From an uncultured Collinsella sp. (GTDB lineage Bacteria > Actinomycetota > Coriobacteriia > Coriobacteriales > Coriobacteriaceae), in the NCBI GenBank assembly GCA_902478545.1, contig CABSLA010000002.1, positions 62,001 to 126,000 on the forward strand: a DNA stretch of 64,000 bases, read 5' to 3'. Positions 43,113 to 51,942 of this stretch are shown in pieces. A model generated the notes under the pieces. That model had not been told where the DNA came from. It worked only from the letters and a program-made list of their open reading frames with translations, and did no database searches. Position 1 is the stretch's first letter; each line of letters begins with the position of its first letter. The position numbers were made by a program, and so were the translations under genes.

Positions 43113-44033
43113 TTACAGGAGACCGTTGTCCTGGAGGACCTTCTTAATAGCCTCGACGTTCTCGCCGGTCATGGCCTTCACCGGGCGCGGCATGGTCGGG
43201 CTGTCGAAGATACCCATGAGGTTCATAGCGGTCTTGAAGGCGCCGACGCCACCGGCATAGCCCTGGACGCCCGAGGTGACATCCCAGATATGCGAAATCT
43301 CATTGAGGCGATCCTGCTCGGCCTTGACGGTAGCCCAGTCACCAGCCTGAGCGGCCTTCCACTGACGCACGTAGCCCTCGGGCTCAACGTTGGCGAGACC
43401 CGGGACGGAACCGTCGGCGCCACCGAGGTAAGCGCCGTCGACAACAACCTCGTGACCGGTGAGGATGCTCATCGGATGGCCGTTCTTCTCGTTCTCCTGA
43501 ACGAGGTAGCGGAACGAGATGTCATCACCCGAGGAATCCTTGACGCCGGCCAGAACGCCCTCGGCACCGAGCTTGGCAAGGAGCTTCCAGGGGAGCTTGG
43601 TGTGGACACACACGGGGATGTCGTAGGCGAAGATGGGCAGGTCGAGTTCCTCATGCAGGATGCGGAAGTGCTCCTCGACCTCGGTCATGCCCTGCAGGGC
43701 ATAGAACGGGCAGGTGGCGACGAGAGCATCGGCGCCCAGCTCCTGAGCGACCTTACCGTGCTCGATCATGCGCTCGGTCTCGGTGTCGATGATGCCGACC
43801 AGAACGGGAACGCGGTGGTCGACGATACGGACGGCCTCGGCGATGATCTGACGGCGACGCTCGTCGGTGGAGAAGACGACCTCGCCCGAGGAGCCCAGGA
43901 AGAACAAGCCATCGACGCCGGCATCGATCATGCGGTTGATGCTGCGCTCAAAGGAGGCAACGTCGAGCTGGTGATCTTCGGTATCGGGAACAACGACGGG
44001 AGGGATAACGCCGGTGAATTTCTGAGTTGCCAC
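43113..44033 (-). CDS. nanA: N-acetylneuraminate lyase (DapA/NanA family)
   Basis: A 306-residue class I aldolase. With the chosen start, the Schiff-base lysine in LAGVKDSSGD is residue 165 and the tyrosine in FAYDIP is residue 137, the same numbers as in E. coli NanA. The GSSGE loop at 47-51 is the carboxylate site. Start is GTG at 44033 with AAGGAG upstream. The DapA family also holds other lyases, but the kinase and NanE next door make sialic acid cleavage to ManNAc and pyruvate by far the likeliest role. Confidence 0.88.
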   Translation of the reverse strand: MATQKFTGVIPPVVVPDTEDHQLDVASFERSINRMIDAGVDGLFFLGSSGEVVFSTDERRRQIIAEAVRIVDHRVPVLVGIIDTETERMIEHGKVAQELGADALVATCPFYALQGMTEVEEHFRILHEELDLPIFAYDIPVCVHTKLPWKLLAKLGAEGVLAGVKDSSGDDISFRYLVQENEKNGHPMSILTGHEVVVDGAYLGGADGSVPGLANVEPEGYVRQWKAAQAGDWATVKAEQDRLNEISHIWDVTSGVQGYAGGVGAFKTAMNLMGIFDSPTMPRPVKAMTGENVEAIKKVLQDNGLL

Positions 44034-44101
44034 AAGAATCTCCTTAGTTGTCTGGCGGGCAGCCCTATGCCGCCCACTCTTGTTGGCAGTGTCCAGGCCG
44101 C

Positions 44102-44953
44102 CTAGGCCAAAGAACACGGGTAGAACGTTTGGTTAAAGAAGTCGACGACTTCGTTTTCGAACGCATTGATGCGCTCGTGAGCGTATTTGGCATAGACGAT
44201 ATGCCTCCGGTCACACTCAAGACCGTTGAATACGGCAAACTGGCCCTTGGGGTCGCTCGCGGCATCCATGAGCGATGTGCCCATGAGCACCGATCCGCGC
44301 ACCCGAGACGACAGCGCCTCAAGGCCACCGGGAATTGGATTGGCAACCGCCGTGCAGGCGAAGCCCCGCTCGTCCAGAGCAGAAACCGCCAGCGCGACTC
44401 CGCCGCCAAGGCCCTCGCCCCATGCAAAGATGCGGTCGGGGTCCATGCCATCAAGATTGCGCGCCACCTTCGCCAACGCGCAACCCCAACGGACGCGCTC
44501 GACAAAAGCGGGCGAAGAAATCCCCCGCTGCAGGTCGTCCGCACCAGCAACATCGTCATCCAGCGCGAGGACGGCATACCCCATGGCGGCAAATCTCGTC
44601 ATGTGATGCCAGCCGCGCACAGGCCGATCGATGTCGTGGAACATCAGGCACAGCGGCACGCGCTCAGATACTCGGGCACGACCGACAGGCTCGATCAAAC
44701 GAGCGTGAATCGCATCGTCACCGAGCTCAAAGGAGACCTCCGAGTAACGGGCGCAGGGGTTAACAAAATCAATCGCCGTAATGGCCAGGCCTTGAATCTC
44801 AAGATTCGAAGCGCATGTCTCTAAATCAGAAACATCTGCTTGGACATCACCGCGCCAGTCCCGATATTCTGCGAGCCTTGACGAAACCGTTCCAGGAATT
44901 CCCACGAGCCCGGGGACAATCAGCTCATTGACATTGCTCTCGCACTTAGACAT
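44102..44953 (-). CDS. Degenerate CE7-family alpha/beta hydrolase lacking the nucleophile serine
   Basis: A 283-residue homologue of the adjacent CE7 esterase. Where the neighbour has GASQGGG, this protein has GEGLGGG (residues 179-185): the serine is Gly181 and the Gln is Leu182. The oxyanion loop HGYPG is replaced by HDIDR. The acid Asp230 (in GTSLMD) and His259 (in AKYAHERI) are kept. It lacks about 40 residues of the dimer/lid region. It overlaps the esterase stop by 8 nt (ATGTCTAA), so the two are coupled. A catalytically dead partner or binding protein is likely; a new chemistry cannot be excluded. Confidence 0.8.
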   Translation of the reverse strand: MSKCESNVNELIVPGLVGIPGTVSSRLAEYRDWRGDVQADVSDLETCASNLEIQGLAITAIDFVNPCARYSEVSFELGDDAIHARLIEPVGRARVSERVPLCLMFHDIDRPVRGWHHMTRFAAMGYAVLALDDDVAGADDLQRGISSPAFVERVRWGCALAKVARNLDGMDPDRIFAWGEGLGGGVALAVSALDERGFACTAVANPIPGGLEALSSRVRGSVLMGTSLMDAASDPKGQFAVFNGLECDRRHIVYAKYAHERINAFENEVVDFFNQTFYPCSLA

Positions 44954-45923
44954 GAGCCTCCCCTCCCTTGCAGAAAAACGGAATGATCAGATCGTCAAAA
45001 TCCTGAATCTCCTCGTGGCCAAAGCCTTCAAAGAACTCATGACGCTTTTCACAGGTCAGGTTGTTATAGACCGCAAACTGCGTCGCTGGCGGACAGACAA
45101 TATCGGCTGTGCCTGTGCCAAACAGCACGGGGCATTTGACCATGGGGGCAAAGTTCTTGGAATCGAAGTACGCCAGCTTGGCATAGGCTTCGTCAATACG
45201 AGTCGAGTCCTCGTCAAACCAGCGAGACCAATAGCGCAGGCCCTCGTAGGCAATGTCGTCGGCATCCAAATCCCAGACCAGGCGGAAATCTGACAGGAAG
45301 GGATAGAGGATGGCGGCGCGATTGATAAGCTCGCTGTTAAGTGCGCAGGTCGCAATGCCCAAACCGCCGCCCTGCGACGCGCCGTTCACAAACACACGGG
45401 CAAGATCGATGCCCTCGAGCTCGCGAACGATGCGGCACAGGATGCGAATATCTTGGTGCAAGCGGACATAGTAGAGGTTGGCCGGGTCGCCGTCGATACC
45501 GGCGACGATATGGCCCGCAACCGTTGTGCCCTCAAATCCGCCAATGTCCTCGGAGGGACCTCCTTGGCCGGGGCAGTCGAGGGCGATGAGTGCCATGCCC
45601 ATGCCCGCAAACGATGCCTGCTCAAACCAGCTGCGGCTTGCACCTGGATACCCATGGAACTGAAGTACCAATGGCACGGGCTCGTCCGAGACGGGTTTAA
45701 GGTACTTGGCATGAAGGCGAGCGCCACACATGCCGGTATACCAGAGGTCGAAAAGCTGGCAGGTCACGGCGTCGGTGACCGATGCCGCCTCGATCGCATA
45801 GTCAAGCCCGACGGCGTCGGCCTCGGCCATGCGATCCTTCCAAAAGAGATCGAAATCTGATGGACGGGGCATGGCGCCTCGATATTCACCAAATTGATGT
45901 TGTAGCTCCTGAGCACTTGGCAT
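44946..45923 (-). CDS. CE7-family acetyl esterase (acetylxylan esterase/cephalosporin-C deacetylase)
   Basis: A 325-residue esterase with a full catalytic set: oxyanion motif FHGYPGASRSW, nucleophile in VNGASQGGGLG, aspartate in FGTGTADIVCP and histidine in EGFGHEEI. CE7 enzymes remove acetyl groups from sugars. Inside a sialic acid operon the natural guess is removal of O-acetyl groups from sialic acid before lyase cleavage (inference). ATG at 45923; no signal peptide, so it is cytoplasmic. Confidence 0.88.
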   Translation of the reverse strand: MPSAQELQHQFGEYRGAMPRPSDFDLFWKDRMAEADAVGLDYAIEAASVTDAVTCQLFDLWYTGMCGARLHAKYLKPVSDEPVPLVLQFHGYPGASRSWFEQASFAGMGMALIALDCPGQGGPSEDIGGFEGTTVAGHIVAGIDGDPANLYYVRLHQDIRILCRIVRELEGIDLARVFVNGASQGGGLGIATCALNSELINRAAILYPFLSDFRLVWDLDADDIAYEGLRYWSRWFDEDSTRIDEAYAKLAYFDSKNFAPMVKCPVLFGTGTADIVCPPATQFAVYNNLTCEKRHEFFEGFGHEEIQDFDDLIIPFFCKGGEAHV

Positions 45924-45959
45924 GGCTCGTGAACCCAACCTTTCGAAATCGCAACGGAG

Positions 45960-45987
45960 GTGCGCCCGGCAAGGGAACCGGGCGCAC
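45960..45987 (-). terminator. Hairpin between transporter and esterase genes
   Basis: GTGCGCCCGG and CCGGGCGCAC form a perfect 10-bp stem around an 8-nt loop. No T-run. It probably modulates transcript levels inside the operon. Confidence 0.55.
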
Positions 45988-46003
45988 GGGAGGGAAAGCG
46001 AGG

Positions 46004-46831
46004 CTACTCGCCGAGCTTGGGATGCAGCAGCGACGGCGCAGCGCCGAGCAGCATCTTGGTGTAGGGGTCCTGGGGGTGCTGGAAGACCTGCTTGGCCTCG
46101 CCCTGCTCGACGATCTTGCCGCCATTCATAACGATGATGTCGTCAGAGATATAGCGGACCGTCTGGATGTCATGGCTGATGAACACCATGGCCAGGCCGA
46201 GCTCCTTCTTAAGGTCGGTCAGCAGGTTCAGAATCTGCGCGCGGACCGAAACGTCCAGAGCCGAGGTGGGCTCGTCGGCGATGATGGCATCGGGGTTCAG
46301 CGACAGGGCACGGGCAATTGCGACGCGCTGACGCTGGCCGCCCGAAAGCTGGCCGGGAAGAACCTCGGCAGCGGAGCTGGGCAGACCGGTGAGCTCCAAG
46401 AGTTCCTTGACGCGCTTCTCCTGCTCGGCCTCGGTACCCAGGTTGTGGACGCGCATGGGGTCGAGCAGCTGTTCGCGAACGACCATGCGGGGGTTGAGCG
46501 CCGTGGCCGGGTTCTGGAACACGACCGAGATGACGCGACCCATGTGGCGACGGTCCTCGGCGGTACGTTTGGTAACGTCCTTGCCCTTAAAGTAGACCTT
46601 GCCGCTCGTGGGGGCCTGCAGGCCGCACATGACGTTAGCGGTGGTGGACTTACCGCAACCGGACTCGCCGACGATGCCAATCGTCTGACCGGGCATGAGC
46701 TTAATCGTTACACCCTGGACGGCGTGAACCAGGTTGGGGTGCAGAATCGAGCCGGTACGGGTCCTAAAGGTGACGTGGACGTCATCAAGGAAGATGATCG
46801 GCTCGACGCCGTTTACTGCGGTCTCGCTCAT
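46004..46831 (-). CDS. Sialic acid ABC transporter ATP-binding protein (SatD/SiaI type)
   Basis: A 275-residue peptide-family ATPase. Walker A GESGCGKST, Q-loop VVFQNPATALNP, signature LSGGQRQRVAIARA, Walker B AIIADEPTSALD, H-loop ISHDIQTV. It starts directly after the fused permease-ATPase stop. It lacks the cysteine-containing C-terminal extension seen in OppD/OppF. The gene order matches the SatABCD and SiaEFGI sialic acid importers. Confidence 0.88.
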   Translation of the reverse strand: MSETAVNGVEPIIFLDDVHVTFRTRTGSILHPNLVHAVQGVTIKLMPGQTIGIVGESGCGKSTTANVMCGLQAPTSGKVYFKGKDVTKRTAEDRRHMGRVISVVFQNPATALNPRMVVREQLLDPMRVHNLGTEAEQEKRVKELLELTGLPSSAAEVLPGQLSGGQRQRVAIARALSLNPDAIIADEPTSALDVSVRAQILNLLTDLKKELGLAMVFISHDIQTVRYISDDIIVMNGGKIVEQGEAKQVFQHPQDPYTKMLLGAAPSLLHPKLGE

Positions 46832-48847
46832 CTACATCACCTCCGCGTGAGGGGTCAAACCATTTGCCTTGAGCACCTCGTCGGGGAGCTCGGAATAGAA
46901 GTGCTCGGTGCCGGGCACGCGCTTGAAGACCGGACGGGTGTCCAGGCCAATACGCGGGTGGCTCGAGCGGGGCGCGAAGCGATCGCCCTTGGGGAAATCG
47001 CGCGGGCTCGGAACGGCGCCGGGCACCTGGTGCAGACGGCCCGAACCGCTCTCGATGGACAGAACGGAACCCAGAAGACCGCGGGTGTACTCGTGGATCG
47101 GGTTAGTGAGCAGCTCCTTGGTGGGTGCCTGCTCGATAACTTGACCGGCGTACATAACCGTGATGTTATGGGCGACCTCGGCGACCAGCGCCAGGTCGTG
47201 CGAAACGAAGATCATGGCAAAGCCGAGCTTGGCCTGAAGATCGTTGAGCAGCTTGATGACCTGCTTCTGGACGGTAACGTCCAGAGCGGTCGTGGGCTCG
47301 TCGCAGATGACCAGCTTGGGGTCGCGGGTAAGGGCCATAGCGATCAGGACACGCTGACGCTGGCCGCCGGAAAGCTCGTGCGGATAGCTCTCGAGCGTGC
47401 GCTTGGGATCGAGGCCGACGAGCTCCAGGAGCTCCTCGGCGCTGCGGGTTCCGCCGCGCTTGGTGAGCTGCTTCATCTGGGCAGAGATGAGCATGGAGGG
47501 GTTGAGCGAGGACAGGGCGTCCTGATAGACCATAGCGATATCGGTACCGCGCAGGCCGAACCACTCCTTCTTGCTCATCTTGAGCAGGTCACGGCCCTCC
47601 CAGAGGACCTCGCCGGAAAGATGCTCGTCCTCATCGGTCAGGCCCATGATGGCCAGCGTGGTGATGGACTTACCGCAACCGGACTCGCCCACCAGGCCCA
47701 TGGTCTGACCAGGACGGACGTCAAAGTTGACATGGTCGACGACGTTGATATCACCGTGATGCTCAAACTGAATGCAGAAGTCACGGACCGAGAGAATCGG
47801 TTCGACAGACTCGTCGGGCACATGGCGATCGTCACGCTTGAGCTCGACATCGCGCAGGGCGCCAAGGCGAGCGGAGAGGGACTGGGCCTGCTCCTTGTAG
47901 GCGCGAACGGGGTCGGAGACCAGCAGGTCGGCCTCGCGACGCTTGGAGGAATCGGTCGGATCCAGGGCGGCAGAGGGAGCAGCGGCCATGGCGTCGGTAA
48001 TGCCCTCGGAGAGGATGTTGAGCGCCAGGCAGGTGATCATGATGGCCAGGCCCGGGAACAGCGCCTGCCACCAACGGCCGGCGAGCACGCCGCCGCGGGC
48101 GTCGGCGAGGATGTTGCCCCAGGTAGCGGTGGGCTCCTGGATACCAGCGCCGATGAAGGTCAGCGAGGCCTCGAAGATGATAGCGTCGGCGACCAGGGTA
48201 ACGGTGAAGACCATGATCGGGGCGATGCAGTTACGCAGAACATGCTTGATCAAAATCCACGGAGCCTTGGCGCCGGAAACGATGACCGCGCGGACATAGT
48301 CCTCGCCGTACTCGGACACGATGTTGGCGCGCACGATACGGGCAATCTGCGGAGTGTACATAAAGCCGATGGCGAAGATGATCGACGGCACGGAGTTGCC
48401 CAGGATGGAGACGAAGACGGCCGCGAGGGCGATGCCTGGGATGGACATGATGATGTCCAAGATACGCATGATCGTCTCGGAGACGGCCTTGCGCGAAACC
48501 GCTGCAAGGGCGCCAACGACCGAGCCGCAGACCAGAGCCATGGCAGTGGCGCCAAAGCCGATAATCAGCGAGTAACGACCACCGTAGAGCATACGCGACA
48601 GAATGTCGCGACCCTTATCGTCGGTACCGAAAATAAATCCGTTGCCGGGAGCCTGGCGAGCCGTAAAAATCTCGACCGGGCTATAGGGGGCAAGAAGGGG
48701 CGCCAGAATCGCAGTCAGGGCGACCAGCACCAGCACGACGGCTGCAATCTTAGAAGACAGCGTCATCTTCTTCCAGCCACCGAGCTTGAGCCCCTTGGAG
48801 GCAGCCTTCTCGAGCTGCTCGGTTTGCTTCTCTCGAATCTTTACCAT
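46832..48847 (-). CDS. Fused ABC permease and ATP-binding protein (SatC/SiaG type)
   Basis: A 671-residue fusion. Residues about 25-290 are an OppC-like permease with FGTDDKGRDI and the EAA-type loop VSGAKAPWILIKHVLRN. A linker of about 65 residues leads to an ATPase with Walker A GESGCGKSI, signature LSGGQRQRVLIAMA, Walker B LVICDEPTTALD and H-loop SHDLALV. The C-terminal extension has FAPRSSHPRIG where OppD proteins usually have cysteines. Such fusions occur in the sialic acid ABC importers of Haemophilus ducreyi and Corynebacterium. Confidence 0.92.
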   Translation of the reverse strand: MVKIREKQTEQLEKAASKGLKLGGWKKMTLSSKIAAVVLVLVALTAILAPLLAPYSPVEIFTARQAPGNGFIFGTDDKGRDILSRMLYGGRYSLIIGFGATAMALVCGSVVGALAAVSRKAVSETIMRILDIIMSIPGIALAAVFVSILGNSVPSIIFAIGFMYTPQIARIVRANIVSEYGEDYVRAVIVSGAKAPWILIKHVLRNCIAPIMVFTVTLVADAIIFEASLTFIGAGIQEPTATWGNILADARGGVLAGRWWQALFPGLAIMITCLALNILSEGITDAMAAAPSAALDPTDSSKRREADLLVSDPVRAYKEQAQSLSARLGALRDVELKRDDRHVPDESVEPILSVRDFCIQFEHHGDINVVDHVNFDVRPGQTMGLVGESGCGKSITTLAIMGLTDEDEHLSGEVLWEGRDLLKMSKKEWFGLRGTDIAMVYQDALSSLNPSMLISAQMKQLTKRGGTRSAEELLELVGLDPKRTLESYPHELSGGQRQRVLIAMALTRDPKLVICDEPTTALDVTVQKQVIKLLNDLQAKLGFAMIFVSHDLALVAEVAHNITVMYAGQVIEQAPTKELLTNPIHEYTRGLLGSVLSIESGSGRLHQVPGAVPSPRDFPKGDRFAPRSSHPRIGLDTRPVFKRVPGTEHFYSELPDEVLKANGLTPHAEVM

Positions 48848-48850
48848 AAT

Positions 48851-49807
48851 CTACACCGTCCTGATGCGCGGGTTGATGAGCAGGTAGAGCATGTCAACCA
48901 CGATGTTGATGATGATGAAGGCAAGAGCAACGACGATGACGACGCCCTGAACCAGGTTCGCCTCGTTGCCCTGAACGCCCTGCAGAATCGCGGTGCCCAT
49001 GCCGGGGAGGTTGAAGATAACCTCGATGACGACGGCGCCGCCCATGAGGTAACCGATCTTAAGACCGAGGGTGGTGACCGGGGTGATCAGCGCATTGCGA
49101 AGAACGTTGATGCCGACGACGACCTTCTCGGGAACGCCGGCGCCGCGAGCCATACGGACATAATCCTTGTCGAGCTCCTCGACCATGGCGGTACGCACGA
49201 TACGAGTCATCTGGCCCGTCAGCGGGAATGCCAAGGCGATAGCGGGCATGATCATACGTCCCAGATAGCCAACCGGATTCGTGGTGAAGTGAGGCAGAGC
49301 ACCCGATGCCGGGAGCACCTTAAGGTAGGAAGAGAACAGCAGGATCAACAGAACGGCAAGCCAGAACGACGGGGTTGCCAAGCCGGCGATGGAAAAGACG
49401 CGGATCACTTGGTCCGGCCATTTGTCGCGATACAGTGCCGCGATGACGCCGAGCAAAAACGAAACGACCGCACCGATAGCAAGACCGATAAAGGTCAGCT
49501 GCATCGTGACGGGCAGGGCCGTGGAGATGCGCTTGGCAACGGAGTTGCGAGCAGCACCATAGGTGCCCATGTCGCCATGGATCAGATCGCCCATATAGCG
49601 CACGTAGCGCACGGGCCAGGGGTCGTCCAGACCATACTTCTCATGGTACTCGGCAACCGCCTCGGGCGAGGCACCGTCACCCAACGCCGTGTAGGCGGGG
49701 TCGGTCTTGGAGAACGACATAAGGAAGAACACCAGGACGGTGACGCCCAATGCCATGATCGGCAGCGCCACAAGACGCCTTCCAATCAAACGTAGCAAGT
49801 TGTTCAC
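48851..49807 (-). CDS. Sialic acid ABC transporter permease (SatB/SiaF, OppB type)
   Basis: A 318-residue permease of the OppB class, with the first helix LVALPIMALGVTVLVFFLM, a periplasmic loop ending PWPVRYVRYM, and the EAA loop ARGAGVPEKVVVGINVLRN. GTG at 49807 with AGGGGAG upstream fits best. It starts 157 nt after the binding protein stop, beyond a hairpin. Confidence 0.9.
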   Translation of the reverse strand: MNNLLRLIGRRLVALPIMALGVTVLVFFLMSFSKTDPAYTALGDGASPEAVAEYHEKYGLDDPWPVRYVRYMGDLIHGDMGTYGAARNSVAKRISTALPVTMQLTFIGLAIGAVVSFLLGVIAALYRDKWPDQVIRVFSIAGLATPSFWLAVLLILLFSSYLKVLPASGALPHFTTNPVGYLGRMIMPAIALAFPLTGQMTRIVRTAMVEELDKDYVRMARGAGVPEKVVVGINVLRNALITPVTTLGLKIGYLMGGAVVIEVIFNLPGMGTAILQGVQGNEANLVQGVVIVVALAFIIINIVVDMLYLLINPRIRTV

Positions 49808-49868
49808 GTTCTCTCCCCTTTCTTTTGTCGGTAGGACCAACTGGTATATGAGTACGGATACTCATTAC

Positions 49869-49902
49869 AAGACCCGAGCGACATCGTTGCCGCCCGGGTC
49901 TT
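49869..49902 (-). terminator. Hairpin between binding protein and permease genes
   Basis: AAGACCCG pairs with CGGGTCTT; GCG/CGC inside. Only a short T-rich tail follows. As in the opp operon, it likely lets the binding protein be made in excess. Confidence 0.6.
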
Positions 49903-49964
49903 TGTTTCAACTATGAGGATACGGTCCCAACGACCGACATCCTGCATACAGACTCAAGCGAGTC

Positions 49965-51578
49965 TTACGCCTTGACGGTCGCAACGCCCCTGAAGGACAT
50001 GCTCGTCGTGCCGATGCCCTTGAAGCCATCGAGGGCCTCGCCGTTGGGTGCAGTGGACGGATCGTCCCAGGAAGCGGAGACGGTCTTGACGTGGACAACG
50101 GGGTACAGAACGGCGTTGTCGGCAATGATGTCGAAGCACTCGTTCCACTTCTTCTGCTGCTCGTCGCCCTCGGCGGCAAGAGCCTCGTCCATGAGGCCGT
50201 GGAGCTTCTGCCACTCAGCGGACTCCTTCCACGGGCAACGGGTCTGCATCCAGACGTTGTCGCCGTACCACCAGTTGAGCAGCAGGTCGGGGTCGGCGCC
50301 GAAGCAGGAAGGATCGCCAGGGGCAAGGAGGATATCGTAGGCCTCGCCGCCGTCGATGGCAGCGTAAGTGGCCGGCGAGGTATCGGTCTGGATGGTCACA
50401 TCGAAGCCGAGAGCGTCGAGGTCGTTCTTGACCTGGGCGGCCATGCCCTTAATCTGCTCGTTGTCGGTGGTGCGCAGGGTGATGGCACCCGGGGTGATGC
50501 CAGACTCCTCGATGAGCTTCTTAGCCTTCTTGGCGTCGGTCTTGTACACCGTGGAAGCCTCATGATAGTTGGTGAAGCTCTTGGGCAGGTAGCAGCTGGC
50601 AGCGGTGGCAAGGCCGGCGAAGGTGTTGCTGACCATCTTCTCGGTGTCGAGCGCATACATGACAGCCTGACGGACCTTGACGTTGTTCCAAGGCTCCTTG
50701 GCGACGTTGAACATGATGAAGCGGGTGCCGAAACCCTGAACGTTATCGATCTTGCAGCCGGCGCTCTCGAGCTGGTCGACGGCGTCAGCGGTAACGAGCT
50801 CCATAACGAGCGTGGAGCCCTCCTGCTGAGCGGTAACGCGAGCGGTGGGGTCGGTCAGGATGCTGTACTGGATCTTCTTATCCTCGGCAGCATACTCACC
50901 GTTGTACTCGGGGTTGGGAACCAAGGTGATCTCGGTATCGGAGATAGAGTCGTACATCCAGGGGCCGGAACCGATCGGCTGCTTGGCGCGATCCTCCTCG
51001 GTCTGGGTGGCCGGGGTAACGCGGACGATGGCCAGACGATCCTTGAGCAGGGAGAAGTTGGGGACCTTAGTCTTGACCGTCACGGTGCTGGCGTCCTTGG
51101 CCTCGATGGACTCGAAGGGCTGGAAGAACGGAGCGTAGGTAGCGGAAGCGGCGCAAGCGGTGTAGGAGGCAACGACATCGTCAGCGGTGACCTCGGTGCC
51201 ATCGGAGAACTTGGCGCCCTTGCGGATGGTGACCTCGAAAGTGGTGTCGTCCACAGACTTGGGATCGTCGGTGGCGAGCTCGTTGAAGGTGCTGTAGTCG
51301 TGGTAATCGATGCCGTAGAGGCCCTCGACGACGTGCCAGTTAGCACCCAGGCCCACAGCGGAGCCAGTGCTGGCGGGATCGAAGCTGGACGGAGCGTAAG
51401 CGGAACCAGCGGTGATCACGCCGCCGCCACGGTTGGCGGAATCGGTGGAGCCGGAAGCGGAACCCTCGTCGCTAGAGCTGCCACCGCAGCCAGTGAGACC
51501 AAGGCCGGCGACAGCAGCGACGCTGCCGGTGAGGCCGAGGAACGAACGCCTGGACATACCCTTGTTGATGATGGCCAT
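49965..51578 (-). CDS. Sialic acid ABC transporter substrate-binding lipoprotein (SBP family 5)
   Basis: A 537-residue lipoprotein of the peptide/nickel-binding family. N-terminus MSRRSFLGLTGS (twin-arginine-like), lipobox LTGC, then a GGSSSDEGSASGS linker. The mature protein has the ITAGSAYAPSSFDPAST opening and typical NWHVVEGLYGID. ATG at 51578 follows AGGAGAAGAC. It heads the nan operon, so N-acetylneuraminic acid is the likely ligand, as for SatA and SiaE; sequence alone would fit a peptide as well. Confidence 0.82.
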   Translation of the reverse strand: MAIINKGMSRRSFLGLTGSVAAVAGLGLTGCGGSSSDEGSASGSTDSANRGGGVITAGSAYAPSSFDPASTGSAVGLGANWHVVEGLYGIDYHDYSTFNELATDDPKSVDDTTFEVTIRKGAKFSDGTEVTADDVVASYTACAASATYAPFFQPFESIEAKDASTVTVKTKVPNFSLLKDRLAIVRVTPATQTEEDRAKQPIGSGPWMYDSISDTEITLVPNPEYNGEYAAEDKKIQYSILTDPTARVTAQQEGSTLVMELVTADAVDQLESAGCKIDNVQGFGTRFIMFNVAKEPWNNVKVRQAVMYALDTEKMVSNTFAGLATAASCYLPKSFTNYHEASTVYKTDAKKAKKLIEESGITPGAITLRTTDNEQIKGMAAQVKNDLDALGFDVTIQTDTSPATYAAIDGGEAYDILLAPGDPSCFGADPDLLLNWWYGDNVWMQTRCPWKESAEWQKLHGLMDEALAAEGDEQQKKWNECFDIIADNAVLYPVVHVKTVSASWDDPSTAPNGEALDGFKGIGTTSMSFRGVATVKA

Positions 51579-51647
51579 GTCTTCTCCTATCAATAGAGAA
51601 TCTTACTCGGGAGCACCTAGACGTGCCCCCGCGCAACTTGCGGACGA

Positions 51648-51675
51648 TATATACCTTACCTACCGACGAACCCAA
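51648..51675 (-). promoter_or_regulatory. Probable promoter of the sialic acid operon
   Basis: Minus-strand TTGGGT (51670-51675) and TATATA (51648-51653) are 16 bp apart, 70 nt before the start codon. Confidence 0.55.
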
Positions 51676-51696
51676 CTGAGGTGCCGCGCTCGGCGA

Positions 51697-51779
51697 CCGA
51701 TACATACATACGCTTGAACGGTATTTACTACCGTTCACCGAATTCATTGACAAATGATTCGCCAGACAGTATGTATCGG
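51697..51779. promoter_or_regulatory. Composite operator-like dyad upstream of the sialic acid operon
   Basis: CCGATACATAC at 51697-51707 is perfectly inverted at 51769-51779. Between them are GAACGGTA-TTTAC-TACCGTTC, an 8-bp perfect hairpin near 51716-51736, and GAAT(T)CATT/AATGATTC near 51741-51760. Three dyads within 83 bp just upstream of the promoter suggest binding sites for an operon regulator. No NanR-type regulator gene is present in the window. Confidence 0.6.
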
Positions 51780-51942
51780 CGAGGTGAGATATCAGTCTTC
51801 GTCAACCCGCAGGATAGCAGGGTTTTCGCTTGGGTTAGTCAAACGTTTTAGCGTTAATAAAACCCGAAACCAGCAGGCAATCATGGCGAAATAAATGGTT
51901 GAAAATCGCGCAATCATGTATATCAGTTGTTTAGGCTCGTGT

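Noticed and set aside
45782..49795. A 1337-codon open frame on the plus strand across the sialic acid transporter
   Set aside because: It is antisense to the fused permease-ATPase and its neighbours, which have full family motifs. Its protein is low-complexity, rich in Gly, Asp, His and Arg, with no domain. High GC and codon bias open the opposite frame.
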